The notes: generated from the letters alone by a model not told the origin. Counted from the stretch's first letter, positions 47,000 to 59,729 are shown. The stretch: DNA of 64,000 nt from Branchiostoma floridae (GCF_000003815.2 NC_049983.1:658524-722523); one strand, 5' to 3'. A program made the numbers and translations.

Positions 47000-47190
47000 G
47001 ACATGGTCACCCGCCACAACTGGTAGAGCATTCGTCTCGGAATCTATAGGTCCTGAGTTCGATCCCCGCCGTGCGCCGACGTCGTTGTGCCCTTCGGAAA
47101 GGCACTTAACACAACCTTCCTCACTTCACCCAGGTGTAAAAATGAGTACCTGACTTCGGTTGGGGAGGTAAAAGACTAACTTTACCTTTT
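47000..47190 (+). mobile_element. tRNA-derived SINE, copy 2
   Basis: A box CTGGTAGAGCATTCGTCTCG, B box GAGTTCGATCCC, then CGTTGTGCCCTTCGGAAAGG, CTTCCTCACTTCACCCAGG and GAGTACCTGACTTCGG. Opposite orientation to the copy at 36660. Confidence 0.85.
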
Positions 47191-48417
47191 GTCTGTACTA
47201 TGTATGTGGCACTGTTAATATATGTTACAGAACTTGAGTGCAGTGCCCCATTGTCCTCATCTGTCCAAAAGCAAATAGAAAAAAAATGCGTGCCAATAGT
47301 TGGCAACTTGGCATCATTAGAATGTGGTCAATAGTAGTGACGAAAGTGGGGCTAAACATGAGTGCCATTATCTTTTTTTAACTACAGCTACAAAACGGTT
47401 ACCTTTCACTGCAAACTCTCTTTCTCGGCATTAGAGAACCTTACCACTTCTCATCGCTACTGTCACCCAAACCAAGGAGGCAACGTTTTGTCTGTAAACT
47501 CAAAAGAGGAACTATCTAACATTACCTTGTCCTTGAAGCATACGACAATGTCTCACAAGTGACAGACCGTAAAAAGTATTTTCATAGATATATATTCACT
47601 TTTTTAGACTTTTCCGACAGTTTCAAATTCGAACTCAGTGTTACGGGGGGGGGGGGGGGGGTATAAAACACCAACTAAGAACATAATAACTAATTGATCG
47701 TTATGTGTTACTCGGTACGTGCTTTCTTTGGAATTGTTTTGTTTCTAATTCTGCCAGTGTGTGGTTGGAAGAAATAGTCCTACGGATACTTCCTATATAT
47801 TTAAGGATAATCTGTTTGTTCTTGAAAAACAATATATAAAGAAAGCACAAGACCTAATCTACGATAAGATGCATGTAAGTTATTCTGCCCAACACTGCAT
47901 AGTTCAAGGCGTATTTCAAGTAAGTGATAAAAGAATACCATTAGAACCTGCAATGAAAACAACAATGTAAACTTTTACATTTATTTTCGACAGAGCTAAA
48001 AGAACATAAATCTCTTGATATGGTCGAGAAAAGCGTTGTCACTTGCCCTGACTGTCTGTAAGCAATACGTACATGAGTGCATAGCCTCATCTCAATGAAG
48101 ACTACTAAACTTTTCGTCACTTACACCGCAGCAATTGCAGTGTGTGATAGTAGCGTCAAAATCGCAGGAAAGTAAATGCAACGTGACGTGGGGTGTGCCG
48201 CCAAAGGGTTGACCTACTTTAAAACACATGTCCTCTTTTTACGCTCTAAATCAATTACCGTGTCCTCTTTTGTTCGCTGTTATGGTCCCCTAGCTCCCAT
48301 GCATACATTACTCTTACACAAGGGTGTGCGAGCAAACTGGCACAACCGCTTTGCCCGTTCCTGTCCAACAGGTGATATTCTTAAAAGTTGGGAAGACAAC
48401 AGTCAAGACACCCCACC
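47191..48417. other. Intergenic stretch upstream of the amine oxidase
   Basis: No gene seen. A G homopolymer of about 18 bp lies at 47644. The amine oxidase promoter should lie in the last few hundred bases, but I found no convincing TATA box. Confidence 0.4.
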
Positions 48418-51400
48418 ATGTTCTCCCTGTGGCTAGGAATAGCAGTGTCTCTTCTAATAACGCTACCCATCTGCAAAGGCGAAACGGTAAGTATATTTTA
48501 ACGTTGCGTCTTGTGTATGCTGTTAACCGTGGGAGGTGTTCTCTTGGTTAGAGTTATTGACAAATAATCCAAAGATTCTGGGCTCAAATAAGGCCAGACG
48601 TTTTGTTAAGACAGTGCTAAGGTACAGGTGTGTGTGTCGGTGTGTGTGGAGACCTGTGCTTGTTGACAGTGTTCAGGAACTTAGGTTGCTTAGCACAAGA
48701 GGGACAAGACAAGTGTTTTCATCACCAAAGTTTACCGAACGATGCAACCAACGCGCCAAACCAAATATAAGAACTCGGAAGACAATGAAAGGAAGTCTAT
48801 ACAGAATAATTTACTTACTAATTGTTACTATACTTACTTATTTATACAGAATAAAGATTATCGATGAGGGAGTAGGTTGAAATTGCTAGTTCTTTGGGTC
48901 CCCTAGGGGAAGAAGATCTCCATGCCCCCCTCCCCCTGATAACTTGGGCTGGGCGAAATCGCTGTGACACCAGTCTCACCCAGCTTGTTGCGCCTAAAGG
49001 TGGTTTGCCACCGATGGGAAACAAACAAACACTGTAGGACCTAAAAGTAGGTTCTTCAAGTTCCAAGCAAGCCTAAACGGATGGGCATTAGAAGCCCTGA
49101 AAAAGGTCAGTTTACAACCGCAAAGTCATAATGTATTACGTTGTTGCAATTTCGACATAGAAAGAAAGAACATCAAATCATTGTGCCGGGGGCAGCCCCA
49201 TATATGTTCCTACACCCCTATATGTTAGTATCAACGTTAGGGGTAGGGTCTTGGCAGCAAATGGCTCTCTGTACAAACATGTATGGTTGTAATAACCAGA
49301 AGTGCCATTAAGTTAAAAATTTTCAGTGACAGTAATAATGGTCAGTATTGTCTAAGATGGTATTGGCCCTATCAATAATGGTTGCTACAAAACATTGCAT
49401 TTCATACGTCGTTACCATCCGCCATCTCCTTATTTGTTTTAAATTTGGTTGCACGATTCTCCAAATTTACGGAGTCATGCTCTAGATACAATGACAAACA
49501 TACCAAACAGTTTATATAACACTGAGAAAAAAAATCCAGCAACTGCACCTAATAGTTTGTGTAACGCAAACTTCCCTGTCTAGGGCATTAACGGGCCCTT
49601 CATAATCTTAAGCCAGGTGGCACAAGCTAGTTACAATAATCTAATGTGTTGAAGTTCAGGATTCAATGTAACAAATATGTGAAAATGAGCTTTCTTTTTA
49701 AAAGCCAGTGGAGGTCATTGAACTACAGCCGACGCACAGGCAGTATTCGGTAGCAGCATCAAGGCGTAAATTCACGGCGACCGAAGAAACATCCGACTTA
49801 TACAGTCTCGGAACGAATGTATTCCTTTACCATTCAGCATAGTTTCCAGCTCAATGTAGCTCACAGAGGAGTTTTAAGCTTAAAGAAAAAAGCATGTTTC
49901 AGAATGCCACCAACATGCCGCCAACGTACTGCGATAAATGGGAACCAATAGGCGCAAATGGGCAGGAACTAAACACTAACTAATAAACGCCAACAAGCGC
50001 CATCAATTCTGTTAAGAGTCAGATGTCTGTTTCAGGGTTTGTTCTTATGAGTCTACAAACCTAATTTGATATCATTAAACATACATAGTACGAAAATACA
50101 ATGACGTAAAATTTGGTAAATAGTTTGTATCCGTTCCACTAGGTCATTTCTGTTACTGTCTTTCAAGGTTATACTTATACTTTATGATATGTTACCTATG
50201 TTGTACGAAGTATGATTAAACATCTTTGTATCATTAAAAATCTCTTTTTTATGCATTCAATCATTTCACATTAGTTTTAATTCATTGAAAACGCTGCGGT
50301 ATTCAATAACCTGAGAAAAGTAAAACGTACTTTGCCGCTTGGCACCTCAACTGTGGGCTGACTTACTGGAGAGAAAATATAGATTTCAAGGAATACTGCA
50401 CATTCAATAACTCAGTTTTCGTATGTGTTGTTTTCCCTCTTCACATACAGGTGAAGACCAAAGTGTTGGTCCTGGGTGCCGGGATGGCGGGAATATCGGC
50501 CGCACGTAGCCTCAACCAGAGCGGCCTGACCGACTTCATCATCCTCGAAGGTACCAACCGTATCGGGGGTCGAGTTTGGAAGGTGCCGTTCGGCGGAAAG
50601 ACCATTGACATCGGCGGGAACTGGGTTCATGGGGTCTCCGATGACAATCCGGTATGGGCGATGGTTAAGAGTTATAACATGACTGGAACCTTTAGCAACT
50701 GGGACAACATCACGGTAAGGAACAGCACTGGTCAAGTTGTGACCTCACAGTGGCACACAGTCCTCGCTTCCCTCGACGAACCATCTGAGACCGCCTACGA
50801 CCTAGCTGTTGAGAGAAACGCGACAGGACAACCCGATATGCCGCTACGAGCTGCTCTGAAGTTAAGCGGTTGGAACCCAACCTTGCCCATGCAGAAAGCT
50901 GTTGAGTACGTCAGCTATGACTGGGGTTATGGAGAAGAGCCAGATGTGTCGTCTTTGCTCAGGGGGGAGATCGAACCGACAATCGAGCAGTTTGGCGAGG
51001 ATGATTACTTTCTAACAGACCCACGAGGATATGTCTACATCATCGATCAAATGGCAAAAAGCTTTCTCGCAGGAAATGACCAACGGCTCAAGCTCAACAA
51101 AACGATCACCAGCATCCAATGGGGGAACAATGGTGTCACTGCCACCACCAAGGATGGTTCTAGATACACCGCCGACTATGCTATCGTGACCTTCAGCATG
51201 GGGGTTCTCCAAGACAACTTGGTCCAGTTTGTCCCGAGTCTGCCCGATTGGAAGCGAGAGGCCATCTTTCGAGTTCGCATGGCCTTGTACACGACGATCT
51301 ACCTGAAGTTTCCATCTAAATTCTGGGACGACGATGAGTACATCGTGTACGTGGCGGAGCGCAGGGGCTACTACACCGTGTGGCAGAACATGGAGGCTGA

Positions 51401-52467
51401 GGGGTTGTTTCCAACAGGGACCAATCTTCTTTTAGGTCAGTCATAATAACTTTCTCACATTCACTCACAAAAAGAAAAGAGTTCTCCTTAATTCTAACAT
51501 CACAAAACCCACACATATTAGAAAATGTGGGATCTTTCGTCTCCCACTGTCTTTGAAAATGGAGTCGAACCCAATAACCCCGCCTCTAGAGTTTGCTTTT
51601 ACTAGCTTTAGACAAGAGTAAACACTTGTGATATTGTTTTTTTTGCACTGCAGTTGTTTGAATCCCTTATGTTACCTGCAATTATTCCACGGGCAAGAAT
51701 TTGCAATAAACTTTATATGATGATGTATGAAGATGAACAAATGTTTGGCATCCGTCAACAGCCCTAGGAACTAAAGCCCAAAGCTGTTTTTATGTTTTGC
51801 TGATAAGTATTTTGAAGGCAGTAATGTTCGCATTTAACGAGCATCATATTTTCTTCCTTAAGTGACAGGCTTTGCTCTTCTCCAGGCTGTAATGTTCTCG
51901 TTCATCGAGTTTCATTTGTGTTCTCTTTTCCTTTCAGTGACCTTGATGGATGATGAGGCACGACGTGTAGAGGCCCAGTCTGACCAAGCAACTCAGGCCG
52001 AAGTCATGGCTGTCCTCCGCACCATGTACGGAGCCGGCATCCCCGACCCTACAGACATCCTGGTGCCGAGATGGGAACAGGACCCGTTCTTCCGCGGCTG
52101 CTACGCCAACTGGGGAGTCGGCATCAATGATGAGGAGCTGCACAAGCTGCAGGCTCCTGTCGCCGGGCGTCTTTTCTTCGCAGGAGACGGGACAGGACCG
52201 CACTATGGCTACCTGCAGGGTGCCTTCTTCGAGGGAGCGAGAGTAGCTGACGCCATCGCGACGTGTGTGGGAGGAGGCCGGTGTGAGAAGGAGTACCAGC
52301 CGCCCCGCGGGGGTTGTACCTGTCCCGCTGCAGACAACTTCGACAGCCAGGCCACGGTAGACAACGGTTCCTGCATGTACCCCACCAGCAATGGAGACCG
52401 TACCATGCCGTTTTCAACATCATTCTACATTTTGTCTGTTATGATCGCAGTCAAAGATATGTTGTAA
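48418..52467 (+). CDS. Secreted FAD-dependent polyamine oxidase-like amine oxidase (3 exons, complete)
   Basis: Exons are 48418-48486, 50451-51435 and 51938-52467, with junction phases 0 and 1, giving 527 residues. Exon 1 encodes a signal peptide (MFSLWLGIAVSLLITLPICKG). Residues 27-44 (KVLVLGAGMAGISAARSL) form the FAD-binding Rossmann motif, followed by NRIGGRVW at 59-66 and GGNWVHGV. The C-terminal flavin site is RLFFAGDGTGPHYGYLQGA. The stretch VTLMDDEARRVE ... DPTDILVPRW resembles plant-type extracellular polyamine oxidase more than the cytosolic animal PAOX/SMOX (from memory). Such enzymes oxidise spermine or spermidine to aldehydes plus H2O2; secretion would place this outside the cell. 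After the catalytic domain comes GCTCPAADNFDSQATVDNGS plus C, a Cys motif of the GCTDPxAxNYxPxAxxDDGSC type, then a short hydrophobic end (FYILSVMIAV). Confidence 0.88.
48487..50450 (+). other. Intron 1 of the amine oxidase
   Basis: 1.96 kb separate the signal-peptide exon from the catalytic exon. I see no other exon or recognisable mobile element in it. Confidence 0.6.
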
Positions 52468-52732
52468 TGTTATGCACTTTCTCCTTAAGAGCGAATATCT
52501 GTAAGGGTCAAACAATGGTGGCACCGGTCAAAAAATCGATTTGGCTCATACTTTGCACAGTGATAGTACTTGCTACATAACCCCTCAAAATAGTTTCTTT
52601 CTGCTCAGAACCTCTCGTTGCTATGGCAACATTCCAAAGAAGTTTGTGGGTCATTTTTCCAGGTTTTGGCTTGTAAAAAAACATGAAAATTGGCCAACTT
52701 TAGGGCACTATGACTGATCAATGCTTTAACTT

Positions 52733-52738
52733 AATAAA
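52733..52738 (+). terminator. Candidate poly(A) signal of the amine oxidase
   Basis: AATAAA 266 bp after the stop codon; it is the first canonical signal downstream. Confidence 0.4.
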
Positions 52739-53139
52739 AGCAGAATCTGCTGATTAGAGAAATGCCCAAACCTGCATTGAATAGCAGTAAAGTCAATCTT
52801 TTGTACACTTCTACTCAGATCTCAACTCTCCTGGCATGAAGGAAAATCAAGGAAATAAGTTAAGAATGCCCAAGAAGCGATTTTTATAACTGCAGTATTT
52901 ATTTTAGTAGCTGGAGCATTTACAACTAGAGTTCGGGGACCTCATACCTCCATGAAATATTTATTGCTTTTTTGTGGATGGTATGTATAGTCGGTTGTAT
53001 TTGAGAGTAATGGTTATAAATGTTATGGGAAAGTAGTGGTGTATTTATTTAATGACACAGAGGATGTCCATCTGATTAGTAATTATTAAAATATGACACT
53101 TAATTGTGTAATGTGCGTTTAAGAGGTCGACGGCATATG

Positions 53140-53290
53140 GTAGCGTGGTGTTCCTTAAGCTTGATGTTTGGCATTTAAACTGTCTAAGGTTGTCAGCATT
53201 ATTGAGGTTCGACTATGTGCCTCAGAGCGGTGTGGTGGGAGGAAGTTGGGAAACTCAGAAAGAAGAAGGGATGTGGCCAACTTTAGTCAG
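53140..53290 (-). mobile_element. CR1/L2-like LINE 3' fragment
   Basis: On the minus strand CCACCACACCGCTCTGAGGC, AATGCTGACAACCTTAGAC and GGAACACCACGCTACC match 39260-39370 almost base for base. Confidence 0.7.
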
Positions 53291-53674
53291 ATGGTGATTT
53301 GATTTTTCATTAATATGTCATAACATCAGCTGTTCACACGGTACAAAAATGAGATGCACACTTTCCTCTGATAGCCCTACATTAACTGTAAGATGAATAC
53401 TTGGCGCCAACCCCGTCTGCTAAAAAACAAGTACCATTGGCTACGAAAGAGACAACTAACAACTGTCCCTTATCATAACGAAATCAGAACATCTGTATCG
53501 CCCATAAAACTTCTGACACCCAACCCATCTAAGATGAGAGGACCTAATGGCATTTTAATCACCATGTCACTCAAATCAGCAGTACAGTATGTGAGACATC
53601 CATACCTGTTAAGCATTACCGTTAAATGTACCTCAACTTCTTACAATTATACTTACGCTTCACATCTCCATGAT

Positions 53675-54030
53675 ATCCCAAGCAGACATAAATAAAACTA
53701 ATTATCATATTAAAAAAACTCGGGGTTCCCCAAACAGCTGTCATACAAATCACCTCACTATCTGCTTGGAGCTAAGCCCATTAACAAACACTTAAAGCAC
53801 GATGCCTGTTCCAATATATCGCAGATATAGGGGGGATTTCTGATATTATTACATCGATTATAACGACAGATACGGCGCCCAAAATCACTTCGATTCGAGC
53901 TTTCATCACAGCCCACCAACACAACAAGTATGAAACCAATCCATCCAGCCGTTTTTGAGTAATCTTGTACACAGACAGAGACACATAACAGAAAATATAA
54001 CCTCCATGACATTTCATGGAGGTAACTACT
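53675..54030. repeat. ~330-bp direct repeat, left copy
   Basis: Begins AAGCAGACATAAATAAAACTA, contains GGGGTTCCCCAAACAGCTGTC, CTGATATTATTACATCGATT and CAATCCATCCAGCCGTT, and ends CCATGACATTTCATGGAGGT. The copy at 55285-55612 is in the same orientation; the two bracket an RT fragment. Confidence 0.85.
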
Positions 54031-54148
54031 GTGCCAACTGTTACAGTTCTGTTTATTATCAGGCACTATGGCCAATATGGACGGACAATTGACAGTACAT
54101 TTAAAAGAAAGAACAATAATCTACTGTTTAAAATCAAAAATACAGGAC

Positions 54149-55260
54149 TCACATTGCGTCTCGTCGTGCACGTGGTCTGTGCACGACCTTACAGTAGTTA
54201 CTCCAGAAGGTGCTTGTGGAGACAGCATCAGAGCATGTCAGCGCTCTTACAATATCGTTCTCGGACGCCAGGAGGCGAGTCGCAAATGAATGCGTCAGCT
54301 TACGCCTCCTGGCGTCGAAGGTGTCTAAGCGCAACAGTGCAAACAGCCAGCTGTTGCTGGTGGATCTAGGTTGCGACGTCATGATTTTAAGGGCGTCGTG
54401 GAATGCAACTCTGACTCTCTGGAGCGCGGCGGCGCTGTGATTAGACCACACCTGTACACAGTACAGGGAACAACAATGTGACATGAACAGGACTCGTTTT
54501 GTCTCAGCAGAACAGTTACCGAATGTTCGGGATAGGGTGTTGGCTTTGGTGTACAGATAGCGAGTTTGTTTGCGAATGGAGTCATCGTCGGAAAGATCAG
54601 AAGTAATTTGGTAGCCAAGATATGTGGTTGATTGGACATAAGGTAAAGGTCTGCTGTTGAGCGTAACCGAGGGAGGCGTCCCCTGTAAGCGGATACGCTT
54701 GCAGGGGAAATACATACAACTCGTTTTCCTATCACAAAATGTCATGTCATTTGCGAGACCGAAGGACTCGCAAACATTGATCAATTTCTGTAGGGCCTTT
54801 ACAGAGGGGCAAATCAAGCAGATGTCGTCGGCATACAATAAATGATTTACGCAGACCTTACCGTGGAAGCACCCGACATTGGCGGAATTAAGCCTCGCAG
54901 TTAGGTCTGCAACATACGTATTAAACAATAACGGGGACAATAGGCTGCCCTGGGGGACACCGTTACCGAGGCTGAAGCTGTCTGAGACGGTAGTTCCCCA
55001 GCGCACAGTGAGGACTATCATCTTAAACCAATATACAATGATACGCACTAAGTATACAGGTACGTTTTTGTCTATCAATTTCTGAAACAATACATAGTGA
55101 TTAACCTTGTCAAAAGCCTTGGCGGCATCAAGAAAACAAACGAAGACGGGAGAACCTCGGTTTTTAAAATAGGAGATGATCTCTTTGAGGGCAAAAATGC
55201 ACATGTCTGTACCATGGTGCTTTTTAAAGCCAAATTGGTTCGCTGGGGAAGTCAGATATT
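54149..55260 (-). mobile_element. LINE reverse transcriptase fragment
   Basis: An open frame of about 351 codons (55204-54149), with homology starting slightly upstream (SNQFGFKKHHGTDM). Motifs: VFVCFLDAAKAFDKVNH, GVPQGSLLSPLLFNTYVADL and the catalytic LLYADDICLI, then the C-terminal thumb region. Both ends are truncated: endonuclease and most of the RT N-terminus are absent. Confidence 0.88.
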
Positions 55261-55284
55261 ACAGATGTTACAAATATTTCAAAC

Positions 55285-55612
55285 AGTCCTAAGCAGACAT
55301 AAATAAAACTACTGGGGGTTCCCCAAACAGCTGTCACCTCACTATCTGCTTGCAGCTAAGCCCATTAACAAACACATACAGCACGATGCCTGTACCAATA
55401 TGTCTCAAATATAGGGGTGATTTCTGATATTATTACATCGATTATAACGACAGATACGGCTCCTAAGATCTCATCGATTCGAGCTTTCATCACACCCCAC
55501 CAACACAACAAGTATGAAACCAATCCATCCAGCCGTTCTTGAGTAATCATCTACACAGACAGAGACACATAACAGAAAATATAACCTCCATTCCATGACA
55601 TTTCATGGAGGT
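55285..55612. repeat. ~330-bp direct repeat, right copy
   Basis: Same order of motifs as 53675-54030, including the leading TAAGCAGACATAAATAAAAC and the closing CATGACATTTCATGGAGGTA, with scattered substitutions. Confidence 0.85.
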
Positions 55613-55987
55613 AATTATACAAACTACTTTGCAATATTACTGACGCACACCTGGCCAAAACCTTTGCTTGGAGAATACTTATTGATTGCTTCTACCATTG
55701 TGCGTTATTTGAGTAGAGATGAATGCTACCCTTTGATAACATATTGATGTCACGGGCAGGCATGCTGGGAAATATGAGACATGAAATGAACCCCTTTTTT
55801 TGTAGCGAACTGTAGGTAATCTATAATGAAAACACAATGAGCTATATATATTGTTATGTTCTAATTATTGCCGATGCGTAGCACCGGCTATGAGACGGAA
55901 GAAGCGGTTCCATGGATGCATGGATGGATGGATGGATCGGTCACTGTAACCAAATAGCCCTTCTATACATGCTATTACGTAATCGAG

Positions 55988-56070
55988 CCAGCGTGGTCTA
56001 CAGCACGGTACCTATCTTCCGTAGATCGTAGGTTCGAACCCCACTTGCTAAATTTTTTTTTCTTTGTTAG
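55988..56070 (+). mobile_element. tRNA-like SINE head or tRNA pseudogene
   Basis: An A-box-like GTGGTCTACAGCACGGTA and a B-box GGTTCGAACCCC lie at about tRNA spacing and are followed by a T8 run. The anticodon loop lacks the universal T before the anticodon and the acceptor stem does not pair, so a working tRNA is unlikely. A (GGAT)n stretch lies just upstream at 55909-55936. Confidence 0.5.
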
Positions 56071-56126
56071 ACAAATCTCATGTAGTGTTTTTTTAATAGA
56101 AGAAAGACCAACTCAGTAATTCGATG

Positions 56127-57057
56127 TTTAACCCTATCTAGACCAGGCTTTTTCGGGATTCCTGGGACCAGGGGGGGGGGGGGGGGGGCTCTTTTGACCC
56201 CCCCTTCGTTATTTCAAAACGGCTTGGGTTACGATCACCAAATTTGGTGGGAATGATTTACAAGTATAGTTTTATATTTTCTGTAATTTTGGTATTGTTT
56301 TGACGTAATATGACATAATTATGACGTCATAATGTCATATTTTGGGCTAAAATCATCAAAATATGAAATTTCCGCTATACTTATATGAATTGAACAAATC
56401 GATGACTATAAAGGTTATCTTATTGGTGTCTAAGTCTGCCAAGTCTTTTGTTGCCAATGACGACGACGCTGACGTCTGTATGACGTCAGAAATGACGTCA
56501 TTTGTCCGCCATCTTGGATCGACAAGCTTGAATTTTCTAAAATACGACTTTTTCCACATATAACCCCAAAACCGAATAGAAATGGACTAAAAATGATCAA
56601 GTGATTGTGTTTTGTAAGAAAATAAAAGATTTTGACGGTATTTGAGTAAAAATTACATGTATTTATCGTTGAAAATGACATTGTCCGCCATCTTAGATTT
56701 TGACCCATGACGTCATCAAATTAGCATAAATTATGAATATCTAATTAGAAATGTAACTTAAAATTACAAAGGATGTTTATGATATAAATAATCAAGTTTG
56801 ATCTAGCAATAAAAGTATGAAATCCTATAATTCAAACTGAAATTAGTAAATTTGGGAAAAATTGCCTGTCAGAAACCCGTTGCCATGGCAACACGAAAAA
56901 TCACAAAGTAAATTTTTTTTCGCAGAATTGTTGCCAACAATATTCTAGGAAAAGTCAGCAAGTTTCCTAGTCCTAGCACATTTCGTTCGCCAGTTATACG
57001 ACGTCAAAGTTGGCGCGGACACTTTTAGCCCCCCCCCCCCGGCCTAGATAGGGTTAA
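56127..57057. mobile_element. ~0.93-kb non-autonomous DNA element with TTTAACCCTATCTAG termini
   Basis: TTTAACCCTATCTAGACC at the left and GGCCTAGATAGGGTTAAA at the right are inverted termini, each followed inward by a G or C homopolymer (about 18 and 12 bp). The interior has three TGACGTCA palindromes and CCGCCATCTTGGAT/CCGCCATCTTAGAT, plus ATGACGTCATCAAATTAGCA shared with 31330-31370. Confidence 0.75.
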
Positions 57058-59729
57058 AAACTCTTTTTTTTTCGTGTGATTTTGTTTAACATCCAGGCTT
57101 TTTCCAAAATACGCACCGGCCAGCTTTTTCAGAAGCTTTCTTGTTTCTGTAAGGTTTTCTGTTCGGTTTGGAAATGCCCCTTGTTCTGCAGTGTCCAATA
57201 TATTGCCACTACTGTTAGCTTTGAGAGCTGTTTATCTTAAAATCGCACGGACTCGAGACACCTGAAATAAAATTTGCCTCATTAAAGCCAGGACGCGGCC
57301 TATGGTGCATACAGCTACTCGAGGAGGCTGACATGGCTGAGCAACATCACATCAACATGAAGGTTGAAGAGTTAGGCAGTGTGTGCCCAGCTCTTTACCT
57401 TCTGCTACGCAAGAGCCGAGTATCAAATTGCCTAACAAATGTTACCAGCCGCAATGATAAGCTGCACTGGAAATTAATTGCTGTCGTGTTTTTGCGTTGT
57501 TCTGTAGGCAATCTAATGTTATTCAAAGGGTCAAAAGTGCGTCCTGGGGACAAAGATATATCTTTTAGCTGGGAATTACGGTACACACCTTATATCTTTA
57601 GAGAATGCTTGAGAAGAATATCATTAATTGGAACGTCTTACTCCGACGTCACGAGGACAACAACATCGGTGGATTTTCGAGGACGGGGAGCCCCCAGCAG
57701 CAGGTGGAAGACGCGCACAGCAGAGCAGACAAGGCTGCTGAGGCTGGCCGAGACAATGTGGGACTAAGTAGAAGTCTTCCATCTTTTCTGCTTAGTAATG
57801 CTCGATCATTGTTGAATAAGTTGGATGATTTGTCTGATTCGTTGAATACTAGTAGTTATGGGATTGATATAGCCGTAATTTCTGAAACTTGGTTTACTCA
57901 TGAACACCCTCCGGAATGTACACATATTGAAGGCTTTAACTTTTTCTCTCTATGTCGTAAGGAAAGCCGTGGTGGGGGTGTTGCAATATGTGTTAAGGAT
58001 TACTGAGATCCTAAACTTCATAGAAATACCTACAGAACTCGAATGTCTGTGGGTGTGGGCTAAGCCCTTTTGGCTACCACGTTCCATTGCAAATATTGCC
58101 ATATGTGCTGTTTACAATCCTCCGGCGTCACCTTACCAAGAATTGTTACGTATATACACATTATTGATAGAACTGATAAGATTAATACTAGGTACCCACT
58201 TGCAGGAATTTGTGTTTTAGGAGATTTTAATAGATGTGATATTAGCAATATTCTTAATGGAACCCACCTAAAACAGCTTGTCAGACAGCCTAATGGGGGG
58301 GAGAAGCCATTCTTTATTTGATCATTACCAATTTGAAGTCATTCTACCAAATTCCTCGAATTGAGGAGCCTGTAGGAATGAGCGACCACAATACTGTGTT
58401 ATGGTTTCCCAGTGACTACAAAGCTATCAATACGAAAACGAGGTCAAATATTCGCCCTTTTAATTAAGGACTCTGAGGTCCGCTCTTTCGGACAGTGGAT
58501 TTCCTCCCAACCGTGGATTGAAGTTTTTGATGCCCACGACATCCAAACCAAAGCCGATATTTTTTATCAAACTCTCCAAAGTAGAATAGACCATCATTTC
58601 CCAATGAAGTCTGTCATTAAACACAATACTGATAAGGAATGGATTACTCCCCATATCAAATCACTTATTAAGAAAAGACAGATAGCTTTTCACTCTGGCA
58701 ATATGACATTGTATAGAAAGCTAAGAAACAGTGTAAATCGACTGTGTATTAAGGTAAGGAAAAGATATTATGTTTGTAAGTTTGTAAGTTATTAAGTTTT
58801 AAAGAAGGAGAATCCGGCCAGATGGCACGCGTGTCTACGTGACATACTAAATTCTCGGCGAAGCTTATCAGTGTCTGTGCCCAGCAGCGCTCCTCTGACT
58901 GACAATGATATTGCTAATGTAATCAATCATCACTTTTCTGACATCGTTAACGAACTTCCATGCCTTGACCTTGAGTCACTGCCATCTTACCTGCCTTCTC
59001 CTTCTAGACCTCCGCATATACATTCATATGAGGTTCATGAAATCTTGAAGCGCCTTGATGCAAGGAAAAGCTGCGGCCCTGATAACATTTCCCCGAAAAT
59101 CGTCAAAACATTTGCTGTCGAATTTAGTGAAATTCTTGCCCATATTTTCAACTGCTCATTGGAAGAGGGACGTGTTCCCAAACAATGGAAAGAAGCCATT
59201 ATTGCCCCGATTCCAAACTCGGAAAGTCCCAGCGTCAGTAGAGCATCTACGACCAATATCACTCACTTCTGCTTTTATGAAAACGTTTGAATCGTTCATT
59301 TCAAAATGGATTTTCCAAGACATTGACAAAATTCTGGATCCAAATCAATATGGCAGTAGAAAAGGGCACTCATCTGTCCACTACTTGATTAGTATGATTG
59401 ATTCAATTCTTCGCGGTGCTAAGACCCCTAAAAGCATCCAGACTGTTTTGCTGACTGATTTTAGCAAAGCGTTTGATAGAATTGATCATACTATCTTAAT
59501 CCGTAAATTGTTAACATGTGGTGTGCGTACTTGTATTTTACCATGGCTTTGTGATTTTCTGACTGAGCGTACACAATGTGTCCGGTACCGATGCGTTATT
59601 TCCAGTTGGGAGAAAATTGCCTCTGGTGCCCCACAGGGGACAAAACTAGGGCCGATCCTGTTCCTAGTATATGTGAATGATGCAATGAATTTTTTTCTGG
59701 ATAGATGGAAGTATGTTGATGATCTGTCG

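Noticed and set aside
53675..55612. LTR retrotransposon
   Set aside because: The direct repeats look LTR-like, but the RT has non-LTR motifs, no integrase, protease or RNase H was found, and there is no primer-binding site.
55988..56070. Functional tRNA gene
   Set aside because: The B box is good, but there is no paired acceptor stem and the anticodon loop is non-canonical; kept only as a SINE/tRNA-like relic.
57333..57767. 144-codon frame upstream of the CR1-like LINE
   Set aside because: No recognisable domain. The frame at 57605 carrying the endonuclease start overlaps it in another phase, so it is probably LINE leader sequence.
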